This document shows, piece after piece, positions 16,418 through 24,660 of a DNA stretch of 24,715 nt. Position 1 is the stretch's first letter, and each line of letters begins with the position of its first letter. The notes beneath the pieces were generated by a model. That model saw only the letters and a program-made list of their open reading frames with translations. It was not told the DNA's origin and made no database searches. Both the position numbers and the translations under genes were made by a program. The stretch is from SLLW01 sp964388615 (GTDB taxonomy: Bacteria > Bacteroidota > Rhodothermia > Balneolales > Natronogracilivirgulaceae), in NCBI GenBank assembly GCA_964388615.1, contig CAYMBG010000032.1, positions 1-24,715 of the forward strand, read 5' to 3'.

Positions 16418-17092
16418 TTAGTTAGTCTGTTTTTCAGAGTTGGCCTTATTCTGGCCAACGATTTCCAAAATTTTTCTTACTTGTTCATCAAAACTTAAAG
16501 AAGTTGAATCGATCACAATCGCATCATCAGCCTTTTTGAGCGGGTCGATAGTTCGAGTAGAATCAACCCGGTCTCGCTCCCTAACGTTTTGAAGAACTTC
16601 TTCAAATGTAACATCACTACCTTTTTCCAGTTCCTCTGCATATCTGCGTTGCGCACGTGCCGCCTGATCCGCGGTCAGAAAGATTTTAAGATCTGCATCG
16701 GGAAAAACAACCGATCCCAAATCCCTGCCTTCCAAAACCACACTTCCATGACCGGAGCGTTGCCTGAGTACATTGCGAACTTGATCTCGCACTTCCTGCA
16801 AGGTCGCAACCTTACTCACACAATCATTGACTGTTTTCGAGCGAATTTCACGGGTAACATCACGATTCTTGTAATACACCCGCGCATCCAAACCCTTAAA
16901 ATCAAAATCCAGTCCGTGATCATCCAGCACGTTCAGAAACCGGGATGACTCATAATCACAAATCACATATAAATAGGTAAAGCCGCGGTAAATTGCACCA
17001 CTATCCACATAGTCAAAACCGGTGTGGCGTGCTACTTCTTTGGCAGTTGAACTTTTACCGGCTCCAGCCGGCCCATCTATAACTATGATCAA
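16418..17092 (-). CDS. cmk: Cytidylate kinase
   Basis: Cytoplasmic kinase that phosphorylates CMP and dCMP with ATP. The 224 residues match the family. They show IDGPAGAGKSSTAK with the P-loop (7-14), DYVDSGAIYRG (28-37), LEGRDLGSVVFPDADLKIFL (120-139) and the lid RERDRVDSTR (171-180). The only plausible start is TTG at 17092: an in-frame TAA lies two codons upstream and the P-loop begins at codon 5. No Shine-Dalgarno site is seen. It is followed after 69 bases by rpsA, with which it is commonly paired. Confidence 0.95.
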   Translation of the reverse strand: MIIVIDGPAGAGKSSTAKEVARHTGFDYVDSGAIYRGFTYLYVICDYESSRFLNVLDDHGLDFDFKGLDARVYYKNRDVTREIRSKTVNDCVSKVATLQEVRDQVRNVLRQRSGHGSVVLEGRDLGSVVFPDADLKIFLTADQAARAQRRYAEELEKGSDVTFEEVLQNVRERDRVDSTRTIDPLKKADDAIVIDSTSLSFDEQVRKILEIVGQNKANSEKQTN

Positions 17093-17150
17093 TGATTAAC
17101 GTTTAATTCCAATTTCTGAAATTATGCTTCGAATTATGAAAATGTTAGGT

Positions 17151-17179
17151 AATTTATGCGATATCTTATTTTTTTGCAA
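17151..17179 (-). promoter_or_regulatory. Candidate promoter for cmk-rpsA
   Basis: Minus strand TTGCAA (17174-17179), 17-base spacer, TAAATT (17151-17156), each 4 of 6 to consensus, about 50 bases before the cmk start. AT-rich surroundings make chance matches likely. Confidence 0.3.
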
Positions 17180-17201
17180 AAAATTCTTGTTACTAATTGG
17201 C

Positions 17202-17207
17202 TATAAT
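17202..17207 (+). promoter_or_regulatory. Possible -10 element for rpsT
   Basis: An exact TATAAT lies 64 bases before the rpsT ATG. No -35 element is found at 16-18 bases upstream. A TG lies two bases before it, close to an extended -10. Confidence 0.3.
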
Positions 17208-17271
17208 GATAAATTTGTAATCTATCTCAGATATAAAAAATCCAAAACAAAGCAAAGTCTCTCTAATAAAC

Positions 17272-17523
17272 ATGCCGCAACATAAATCAGCAGAAAAACG
17301 AGTCCGCCAATCCGCCAAAAGACGATTGGCAAATCGCGACAAACGGTCCAAAATGAGAACACTCACTAGCAAAGTCTTTGAGACCAGCGAAAAGGAACGT
17401 GCTGAAAAACTACTTGGCGATGCTGTTTCCTACATTGACCGTCTTGCCTGCAAAGGGTTGGTTCATAAAAACAATGCCGCCAACAAAAAATCTAAGTTGG
17501 TCCGGCACGTGAACAACCTGTAA
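17272..17523 (+). CDS. rpsT: Small ribosomal subunit protein bS20
   Basis: 30S protein binding the lower part of 16S rRNA and needed for early assembly. It is 83 residues, very basic and all helical in the family. The start MPQHKSAEKRVRQSAKRRLANR and the later DRLACKGLVHKNNAANKKSKL are typical. Divergent from cmk; gpmI follows 166 bases later. No strong terminator is seen after it, so partial co-transcription with gpmI is possible. Confidence 0.96.
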   Translation: MPQHKSAEKRVRQSAKRRLANRDKRSKMRTLTSKVFETSEKERAEKLLGDAVSYIDRLACKGLVHKNNAANKKSKLVRHVNNL

Positions 17524-17689
17524 TTTTTCAGGCATCCGACCACAAATTAATCCCGTCAGACCTATATCGGACCGGTATACTATTTTATTTCGTTCCGATT
17601 GTTCCGGATAGCACATCCGTCCGAATCTTCTTCTCAAGAACATGACATCCGGACGGGTTCCTCTTTTAACGAAACGAAAAAAAATTGTC

Positions 17690-19201
17690 ATGGCTAAAGC
17701 CCTTCTCGCAATTCTTGATGGATACGGTATACCTGAAGACGACTCCGTCAGCGCTATCAAAACCGCTAACACGCCATACGTAGACTCGCTGCTGGCAACT
17801 TGTCCAAATTCATTGCTAAGTGCCTCTGGTATGGATGTAGGACTCCCTGAAGGTCAATTCGGCAACTCAGAGGTCGGGCATCTTAATATCGGTGCCGGAA
17901 GAATTGTCTGGCAAGAGCTTACCCGCGTCAACAAAGATATTGAGGAAGGCGGTTTTTTTGAAAATGAGGCTCTGCAGAGTGCTGCCCGGCAGGCTAAAAA
18001 GTCGGGGAAAGTTCATATCATGGGCCTTTTTTCGGATGGAGGGGTACACAGCCACAACAACCATATATTCGCTTTGCTTCGGTTATTCAAACAGCAGGGT
18101 ATCGAAAAGGTTTTTGTGCATGCATTTACAGATGGCAGAGACACATCTCCCCACGGTGCGGCAAATTATATTAAGACCTTCCAGGAGAAATGTGAAGAAA
18201 CAGGAGTGGGAAAATTGGTTTCTGTTGTCGGTCGATATTATGCCATGGATCGTGACCGTCGCTGGGAGCGCACACAAAAAGCATACGACCTCCTTGTAAG
18301 AGGAAAGGGAGAATATGCCGAAGACCCTGTGGATGCCGTCAAACAGTCCTATGAGAATAACATTACCGATGAATTCATAGACCCTCTGCTCTTTGATCAA
18401 TCACCCGAATCCCGTTTGCAAAAAGGTGATCCCGTGATATTCTACAACATTCGCGGCGACCGGGCCCGGCAAATCACAACAGCTTTGACAGAAACCGGAT
18501 TTTCAGATTTTCCTGTCGAAAAAGACCTGGATCTGCACTACGTATCATTTACCCAGTATGACAAGCGATATCAAAATGTTCACGTGGCATATCCTCCAAT
18601 TTCAATGAACAACACACTCGGCGAAGTCATTGCCAATCGCAAGATGCGACAACTGAGAATCGCCGAAACTGAAAAATATCCGCACGTAACCTACTTTTTT
18701 AATGGTGGTGTAGAGGAACCCAACGACGGAGAAGATCGCAAACTCGTACAAAGCCCCAAAGTTCCGACATATGATCATCAACCGGAAATGAGTGCTCCCG
18801 AATTGACGGATGAACTGGTCGAATTGATACATGGAAACACCTATGACCTGATCATCCTGAATTTTGCCAATCCGGATATGGTTGGACACACCGGCGATTT
18901 CGATGCCACGGTCAAAGCGGTTGAAACAGTCGATGACTGTCTCAAAAAAGTACTTGAAGCTGCTTCAGGGCAGAATTACAAGACTATTGTCATCTCCGAC
19001 CATGGCAATGCTGATAAAATGAAAGAAGCTGACGGCAGCCCACACACAGCCCATACTACCAGTAAAGTGCCCTTTATTATTGTAAATGAGCCCGCAGTAA
19101 CTGCAACACAGGACGGAATTCTGGCTGATGTTGCACCTTCACTCCTGAAATTGATGGATATTCCTCAACCGGAAGAAATGACCGGCAAAGCACTTTTCTA
19201 G
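17690..19201 (+). CDS. gpmI: 2,3-bisphosphoglycerate-independent phosphoglycerate mutase
   Basis: Two-manganese glycolytic enzyme that interconverts 3- and 2-phosphoglycerate through a phosphoserine intermediate. Visible motifs are AILDGYG with metal ligand Asp10, EGQFGNSEVGHLNIGAGRIV with the phospho-accepting Ser60, FSDGGVHSHNNH, AFTDGRDTSP, NIRGDRARQ, FANPDMVGHTGD, ISDHGNADKM and SPHTAHTTSKVP, which together provide the two metal sites. I chose ATG at 17690 (503 residues), since conserved sequence starts there. An in-frame ATG at 17642 would add 16 basic residues unlike the family. An inverted repeat lies in the leader (17617-17656). Confidence 0.96.
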   Translation: MAKALLAILDGYGIPEDDSVSAIKTANTPYVDSLLATCPNSLLSASGMDVGLPEGQFGNSEVGHLNIGAGRIVWQELTRVNKDIEEGGFFENEALQSAARQAKKSGKVHIMGLFSDGGVHSHNNHIFALLRLFKQQGIEKVFVHAFTDGRDTSPHGAANYIKTFQEKCEETGVGKLVSVVGRYYAMDRDRRWERTQKAYDLLVRGKGEYAEDPVDAVKQSYENNITDEFIDPLLFDQSPESRLQKGDPVIFYNIRGDRARQITTALTETGFSDFPVEKDLDLHYVSFTQYDKRYQNVHVAYPPISMNNTLGEVIANRKMRQLRIAETEKYPHVTYFFNGGVEEPNDGEDRKLVQSPKVPTYDHQPEMSAPELTDELVELIHGNTYDLIILNFANPDMVGHTGDFDATVKAVETVDDCLKKVLEAASGQNYKTIVISDHGNADKMKEADGSPHTAHTTSKVPFIIVNEPAVTATQDGILADVAPSLLKLMDIPQPEEMTGKALF

Positions 19202-19306
19202 GCCGGTAGTGCTCAACTATTTCCAAGCTCATTTAATTATTCCACTTTCCACTCTGCGATTCCCTTCCGGACATTACGCGCCAGTGAAATAATGCAATCC
19301 TGACAC

Positions 19307-19335
19307 TTGCATTTACACTAATGTGGAACTACTTT
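19307..19335 (+). promoter_or_regulatory. Candidate promoter for clpC
   Basis: TTGCAT (19307-19312), 17-base spacer, TACTTT (19330-19335), about 90 bases before the ATG. The -10 deviates from TATAAT in the same manner as the nuoJ candidate. No CIRCE or CtsR-like repeat was found in 19202-19427. Confidence 0.35.
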
Positions 19336-19427
19336 CGTTGTTCGTTCTGAACGTTTTGCAAACCGCAATGGTTTTTCATTAGGTAAATAGAAAAGCAATA
19401 AACTGCATCCATATACGCTTATTTTTT

Positions 19428-22010
19428 ATGGAAGGGAATTTTTCAAACCGAGTCCGCGATGTCATACAATTCAGCCGTGAAGAGGCGTTGCGTCTCGGTC
19501 ACGACTACATAGGTACAGAACATCTCATTCTCGGAATTCTTCGTCTGGGTGATGGAGTCGCTATCAAAATTTTAAAGAATTTACGTTGTGATCTCTACAA
19601 GTTGAAAAAGACTATTGAAGAAACCGTACGTGGAACAGGGGCGGCCGTCACCGTGGGAAATATCCCGTTGACAAAGCAAGCCGAAAAGGTTTTGCGTATC
19701 ACTTACCTGGAAGCCAAGCTATACAAAAGCGACACTATTGGCACCGAGCATCTGTTGTTATCATTGCTACGTGATGATGAGAACATTGCCGCGCAGGTGC
19801 TACAACAGTTTAATGTCACCTACGACGCTGTGCGGGAAGATCTGGATCTAATTGTATCCGGAAATGCTCCCAAATCAGAGACTCCCAGACCACAAGCAAG
19901 CGAGTCCCCTCCTTCCGAAAACCCACAATCCTCATCCGGTAGCGCAAGAGAAAGAAAAATGGAAAAAACAAAAACTCCTGTACTTGATAATTTTGGTCGC
20001 GATCTCACCAAACTGGCCGAAGAGGAGAAGCTGGATCCCATTGTTGGCCGAGAAAAGGAAATCGAGCGGGTAGCCCAGGTTCTAAGCCGACGCAAAAAAA
20101 ACAATCCGGTCCTTATTGGTGAGCCCGGTGTCGGCAAAACCGCAATCGCGGAAGGATTGGCATTACGGATAATTGAGCGGAAAGTTTCCCGGGTCCTCTA
20201 CGACAAGAGAGTCATGGCCCTTGACCTTGCCGCACTTGTTGCCGGAACAAAATACCGGGGACAATTCGAAGAGCGAATGAAAGCCATCATGAATGAACTG
20301 GAGAAAATTCCCAATATCATACTCTTCATCGATGAGCTTCATACGATTGTGGGAGCGGGGGGAGCAAGCGGCTCACTCGATGCATCCAACATGCTCAAAC
20401 CAGCATTGGCACGTGGAGATGTCCAGGCCATCGGAGCAACAACGTTGAACGAATACCGTCAGCATATCGAAAAAGACGGTGCTCTCGAAAGGCGATTCCA
20501 AAAAATCATGGTCGACGCCACCTCCCCGGAAGAGACATTGACCATTCTGAACCAAATAAAAGGTAAATATGAAAAGCATCATAGCGTCCGGTACTCCGAT
20601 GAAGCCTTAAACTCCTGTGTCACCATCTCAGACCGTTACATCACAGACCGTTTTCTGCCCGACAAAGCCATAGATGCGCTGGATGAGGCCGGAGCCAGGG
20701 TTCATCTGTCCAATATTACGGTACCGGATAATATTGTGAAGCTGGAAGAAGAAATTGAACGAACCAGTGCTGAAAAAAACAATATGGTTAAAAAGCAACG
20801 GTTCGAAGATGCTGCAAGGTTGCGTGACAACGAAAAACGACTTATTGAAGAGCTGGAACAAAAACAGCGCGAATGGGAAAAAGAAGCGGAAAAGATCGTC
20901 TACAATGTTGAAGAACAGGATGTAGCGAAAGTCGTAGCGATGATGACCGGCATTCCCGTTGACAAGATCGCTCAGAGTGAAGGCCAGAAGTTACTTAAGA
21001 TGAAGGAAGAGCTATCTTCTCAAGTTATTGGACAGGAAGAGGCAATTGAGAAATTGAGCAAAGCCATTCAACGGACACGTGCCGGCCTGAAAGATCCCTC
21101 CAGACCCATAGGCTCATTCATTTTCCTCGGACCGACAGGGGTTGGTAAAACCGAGCTGGCCAAAGTGATGGCCAAATACCTGTTCGAATCCATCGATTCC
21201 CTCATACGTGTTGATATGAGTGAGTATATGGAGAAATTTTCCGTATCGCGCCTTGTTGGGGCACCTCCGGGATATGTGGGGTATGAAGAAGGTGGAATGC
21301 TGACCGAGAAAGTCCGTCGAAAACCATATAGCGTGATTTTGTTGGATGAAATCGAGAAAGCACATCCGGATGTTTTCAATCTCTTGCTTCAGGTGCTGGA
21401 CGACGGAATACTCACCGACAGCCTGGGACGAAAAGTTGATTTTCGGAACACCATTATCATCATGACCTCCAACATCGGAGCACGGGATATCAAAAACCTG
21501 GGACGTGGTATTGGTTTTTCCTCTTCCGAAGCTACCTCCGACTATGCGAAGATGAAATCAACCATTCAGGATGCCCTCAATAAGGTGTTCAATCCTGAGT
21601 TCCTGAATCGAGTGGATGACGTCATCGTCTTTAAGGCGCTTGAAAAAGAAGATATATTCAAGATTATAGACAACATGTCTGCTGAACTCTTCCTAAGGAT
21701 CGAAAACCTCGGATACAAAATTAATATCACAAAAGGAGCCAAGGATTTCCTGACGGAAAAAGGGTTTGATCAAAAATTTGGAGCCCGACCCCTTCAGCGT
21801 GCCATTCAACGTCACATTGAAGATCCGCTGGCGGAAGAGCTCCTGGGAGCTGACAAACCGGAAGGGTCGCTGATACGCATAAAAATGAACAACTCCCGCG
21901 ACGGACTTGCATTCGAATGGAAATACCCGGAAAAGCTCACGAAACAGAGCGATAGCGAGTCCGGTAACGGAGAATCATCTGAAAATATATCGCATAACAG
22001 CGACAACTAA
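19428..22010 (+). CDS. clpC: ATP-dependent Clp protease ATP-binding subunit ClpC
   Basis: Hexameric AAA+ unfoldase that feeds proteins to ClpP. The 860 residues comprise the N-domain with two Clp repeats (about 5-145; note the repeated IGTEHLILGILR and IGTEHLLLSLLR), a Pro/Ser linker (148-175), the first AAA domain (Walker A GEPGVGKT 231-238, Walker B IILFIDE), a middle coiled coil with a UVR-like KQRFEDAARLRD (about 440-490) as in ClpC rather than ClpA, and the second AAA domain (Walker A GPTGVGKT 568-575, VGAPPGYVGYEEGG, ILLDEIEKAHPDV). IGF at 695-697 is the ClpP-docking tripeptide. A Ser/Asn-rich tail ends the protein. No clear Shine-Dalgarno site. The neighbour beyond is convergent. Confidence 0.97.
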   Translation: MEGNFSNRVRDVIQFSREEALRLGHDYIGTEHLILGILRLGDGVAIKILKNLRCDLYKLKKTIEETVRGTGAAVTVGNIPLTKQAEKVLRITYLEAKLYKSDTIGTEHLLLSLLRDDENIAAQVLQQFNVTYDAVREDLDLIVSGNAPKSETPRPQASESPPSENPQSSSGSARERKMEKTKTPVLDNFGRDLTKLAEEEKLDPIVGREKEIERVAQVLSRRKKNNPVLIGEPGVGKTAIAEGLALRIIERKVSRVLYDKRVMALDLAALVAGTKYRGQFEERMKAIMNELEKIPNIILFIDELHTIVGAGGASGSLDASNMLKPALARGDVQAIGATTLNEYRQHIEKDGALERRFQKIMVDATSPEETLTILNQIKGKYEKHHSVRYSDEALNSCVTISDRYITDRFLPDKAIDALDEAGARVHLSNITVPDNIVKLEEEIERTSAEKNNMVKKQRFEDAARLRDNEKRLIEELEQKQREWEKEAEKIVYNVEEQDVAKVVAMMTGIPVDKIAQSEGQKLLKMKEELSSQVIGQEEAIEKLSKAIQRTRAGLKDPSRPIGSFIFLGPTGVGKTELAKVMAKYLFESIDSLIRVDMSEYMEKFSVSRLVGAPPGYVGYEEGGMLTEKVRRKPYSVILLDEIEKAHPDVFNLLLQVLDDGILTDSLGRKVDFRNTIIIMTSNIGARDIKNLGRGIGFSSSEATSDYAKMKSTIQDALNKVFNPEFLNRVDDVIVFKALEKEDIFKIIDNMSAELFLRIENLGYKINITKGAKDFLTEKGFDQKFGARPLQRAIQRHIEDPLAEELLGADKPEGSLIRIKMNNSRDGLAFEWKYPEKLTKQSDSESGNGESSENISHNSDN

Positions 22011-22041
22011 ACAAATGCGTCAAAGTTCATGACGCATTTGT
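22011..22041. terminator. Perfect 12-bp hairpin between convergent genes, possible two-way terminator
   Basis: The arms 22011-22022 and 22030-22041 are perfect complements around a 7-base loop. It begins directly after the clpC stop codon and overlaps the last codons of the opposing gene. No T tract follows on either strand, so efficient intrinsic termination is uncertain; it may stabilise 3' ends. Confidence 0.55.
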
Positions 22042-23189
22042 ATATAGCGGCTTGTACCACGAATCAGGTACGATCCGGAATTGATGTATTCCAGTTTCAA
22101 TGGGAAATATTCTGACGCAATCGTATTTAATTCTGTACGCTCCCGAATGACATCGCGCTGTTGAAGGTCTATCATATGACCCCTAAGGTCATTGAGGTTA
22201 CGTTCTGTAGACTTGCGACCCGTGATTACGGCGAGAACCTGATCCGGCATGTATTGAGCGATGAGTACGGTCTCCCGAAAGCTGGCACTGCCCATCCTCT
22301 CCCCGGATATGGTTTCATGCACCATAACCCTGCCTGAAGCCCGGCCGGTGACATAGCCGCCACATGAACTTAAAACCAACTCCTCCATCAGCTCGTCCTC
22401 GTAGTCAATTTCAGCAATATTGTGACCACGATATGATAACACGAAGCCGAAATGATGGCCGCTTGCCTGTTCCTCTGCATGAACAAGGAGCAACCTTCCG
22501 GTTGAATGCACCTGAATATCAATAATCCGCATTCCCTCAAAAAGCGCCACCTGTATTGGTGAACCCACATAATCCACCGACTGTACGCGCGATTGGACAC
22601 GCTCTCCATGATAGATCTCCGGGTTCACCAAAAAAACAGAACGTGCAGCTGCAGGGGCAAATAATTCTGAAATAGTTTCTCCATCCGGACTTCCCGAACT
22701 GTTGGAAGCACGATACAGCTGCCCTTCGCGCTTATCAAAAAAGCTGAACCCGGCGATGTTATCCTGATAAATAAAACTCCCGTCATTGCGCATAAACAAC
22801 CGGATTGACGGATCATCCGGATCATAGTCAGCCACAGGATGTATCCGGTTCACAAGTGTACCATCGGTGCGATAAATCTCAACGGATACGTGATTGCCTT
22901 GCACATACAAAGCTCCAATATAGGCACGATTCTCGCTGAATGCCCATTGATAAGCACCGGAAATCATGTTGGAACCATCACCGAAAACGAGTTCATTACC
23001 CCGAATGCGAACCGTTCGGGCTTCGCTAACATCTTTATGCAGATCCATACGGAATTCATCATCTGAAAAATCTTCTGTTGGCGGATAATAGGAAAAAGAA
23101 AGGCCTTGACTATGTACCGGCGTTGAACTCAGCTGGAGGGTTACAATTGCTGAAATTATCAGTACGACTACAAGTTGAACACGAATCAT
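22020..23189 (-). CDS. Secreted protein of unknown function
   Basis: 389 residues with a clear signal peptide: a long hydrophobic stretch (5-20) and a VHS cleavage site before Gln28, so it is exported to the periplasm or beyond. The mature part has no transmembrane helix. Short beta-rich units with repeated aromatic, Gly and Asp residues (GAYQWAFSENRAYIGALYV, RLFMRNDGSFIYQDNIAGF, IDIQVHSTGRLLLVHAEEQ) suggest a beta-propeller-like fold, which is inference. One cysteine (in LSSCGGY) is seen, and no catalytic motif. AGGGG lies about 6 bases before the ATG at 23189. Its stop lies inside the hairpin shared with clpC. The function is not recognised. Confidence 0.8.
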   Translation of the reverse strand: MIRVQLVVVLIISAIVTLQLSSTPVHSQGLSFSYYPPTEDFSDDEFRMDLHKDVSEARTVRIRGNELVFGDGSNMISGAYQWAFSENRAYIGALYVQGNHVSVEIYRTDGTLVNRIHPVADYDPDDPSIRLFMRNDGSFIYQDNIAGFSFFDKREGQLYRASNSSGSPDGETISELFAPAAARSVFLVNPEIYHGERVQSRVQSVDYVGSPIQVALFEGMRIIDIQVHSTGRLLLVHAEEQASGHHFGFVLSYRGHNIAEIDYEDELMEELVLSSCGGYVTGRASGRVMVHETISGERMGSASFRETVLIAQYMPDQVLAVITGRKSTERNLNDLRGHMIDLQQRDVIRERTELNTIASEYFPLKLEYINSGSYLIRGTSRYIQMRHEL

Positions 23190-23342
23190 GGGAACCCCTG
23201 GTTGAAACTATAATAAATGACAAAAAGATTGGGTAAAATCAAAGCGATAACGAATTATGAAATCAAAACATGACATTCATTCATTGATTTACTAACATTA
23301 TTGGAAATACTGAGAAAAGTAGTCACAGACCAATCTGCAAAA

Positions 23343-24485
23343 ATGCCTCCCTTTTTTTCCATAATTATACCGGTTTATAATCGACCCGAAGAGCTTGCCG
23401 AGCTGTTGGAAAGTTTGAAAACGGACCTGGAATACGCTGCTGAATCGCACTCCGGAAACCAAAAAACATCAAAAGCAAAGCTCAAACAAGACTCCAGTAA
23501 GAACGCCGGGACACAAGTGGATATTTTCGACAAAAACAATAGTTCAAATACGCACTCAGAGAAGCCCGATCTGTCGCTACAAATTGAGATTATCGTTGTG
23601 GATGACGGATCCGAAGAGCATTCCAAGGCGGTATGCAGGAAATATGAACATTCACTTAACATCCGCTACATTTACCAGGAAAACACAGGCCCGGGCAAAG
23701 CCAGAAATACAGGAGCCGGAACAGCTAATGGCGAATGGCTGATATTCTTCGATTCCGACTGTGTAATCCCGAAAGGCTATATTAACGCTGTTAAACAGGG
23801 TACAGCTGACCGGAATATTGATATTTTCGGTGGACCCGACCGTGCTTCTTCCGATTTTTCAGCTACCCAGAAAGCGATTGATTATGCCATGACCTCATTC
23901 TTTACCACCGGTGGTATTCGTGGTGGTAAAAAACAGTTGGATCGATACTACCCCAGAAGCTTCAACATGGGGATACGCAAAACAGCATTCCAGCATGTCG
24001 ATGGCTTCTCCGCACTTCGATTTGGCGAAGACCTGGATTTAAGCATGCGTCTGATTGCAGCCGGATATCGGCCCGCCCTACTCGATAAAGCCTGGGTATA
24101 TCACAAAAGACGAACCGATCTCAAAAAATTTTTCAAACAAGTTTACAACTCCGGTATGGCCAGGGTGGTCTTGCAACAGCGTCATCCCGGAACCATGAAG
24201 GCCATTCATCTGATGCCCTCTTTTTTTGTTCTTTATATATTGGCTGCTTTTATCTCCATTCCCTTTCTATCCGGATGGTTATGGATACCGGTGGTTTTGT
24301 TTGTAATTCTTTTGTTTTTGGACGGATGGCGCTTAACCAAACAGACCAAAGCCGCATTGCTAATCCCTCCGGCAGCCTTTTCGCAACTTTTGGGATACGG
24401 TAGCGGATTAATCCATGCTCTGTTTCATATCAGGGTTTTCGGGAAAAAAGAAGCTCAAGCTTTTACCCGTAATTTTTATCGATGA
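23343..24485 (+). CDS. Family 2 glycosyltransferase with C-terminal membrane helices
   Basis: Inverting GT-A fold enzyme that moves a sugar from a nucleotide donor, probably for cell-surface glycan at the inner membrane. The 380 residues show FSIIIPVYNRP at the start, VVDDGS (85-90), GPGKARNTG (116-124), the metal-binding DSD (137-139), FNMGIRK (207-213), GED (228-230, catalytic-base region) and three hydrophobic helices at about 290-308, 312-328 and 340-362. Residues 34-80 form a polar low-complexity insert between the first helix and VVDDGS that family members usually lack. I chose ATG 23343, right before the conserved start; TTG at 23301 would add 14 residues. The acceptor and donor cannot be told. 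Confidence 0.88.
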   Translation: MPPFFSIIIPVYNRPEELAELLESLKTDLEYAAESHSGNQKTSKAKLKQDSSKNAGTQVDIFDKNNSSNTHSEKPDLSLQIEIIVVDDGSEEHSKAVCRKYEHSLNIRYIYQENTGPGKARNTGAGTANGEWLIFFDSDCVIPKGYINAVKQGTADRNIDIFGGPDRASSDFSATQKAIDYAMTSFFTTGGIRGGKKQLDRYYPRSFNMGIRKTAFQHVDGFSALRFGEDLDLSMRLIAAGYRPALLDKAWVYHKRRTDLKKFFKQVYNSGMARVVLQQRHPGTMKAIHLMPSFFVLYILAAFISIPFLSGWLWIPVVLFVILLFLDGWRLTKQTKAALLIPPAAFSQLLGYGSGLIHALFHIRVFGKKEAQAFTRNFYR

Positions 24486-24553
24486 AGAAATATTAGGCAG
24501 CTGATGATTGATTTGGTTTAATTTTTCTTTTATCTTTATAATCTTGTCAAAAG

Positions 24554-24600
24554 CGGAACAAGTGAATAGTTAATGATTTGTTTCCGTTGTGTTCTTTTTT
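24554..24600 (+). terminator. Weak terminator candidate after the glycosyltransferase gene
   Basis: CGGAACAA (24554-24561) pairs with TTGTTTCCG (24578-24586) with one bulged T and a 16-base loop. A T-rich stretch ending in six T (24595-24600) follows after a short spacer, not directly, which lowers confidence. Confidence 0.35.
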
Positions 24601-24660
24601 CTTGTTGACATCGAAGCGATCGACATTCAAAGTTGACCTCATTCGGTTGAAAATTATGAT

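Noticed and set aside
17642..17689. Longer gpmI from ATG at 17642
   Set aside because: The added 16 basic residues precede the conserved start MAKALLAILDG and look like leader sequence.
19360..19374. AAACC/GGTTT hairpin with T tail between gpmI and clpC
   Set aside because: Only 5 bp, low GC, and 160 bases after gpmI; too weak to call a terminator.
24633..24660. TTGACC-16-TATGAT just before tRNA-Pro
   Set aside because: The -10 ends one base before the mature tRNA, so initiation would fall inside the tRNA.
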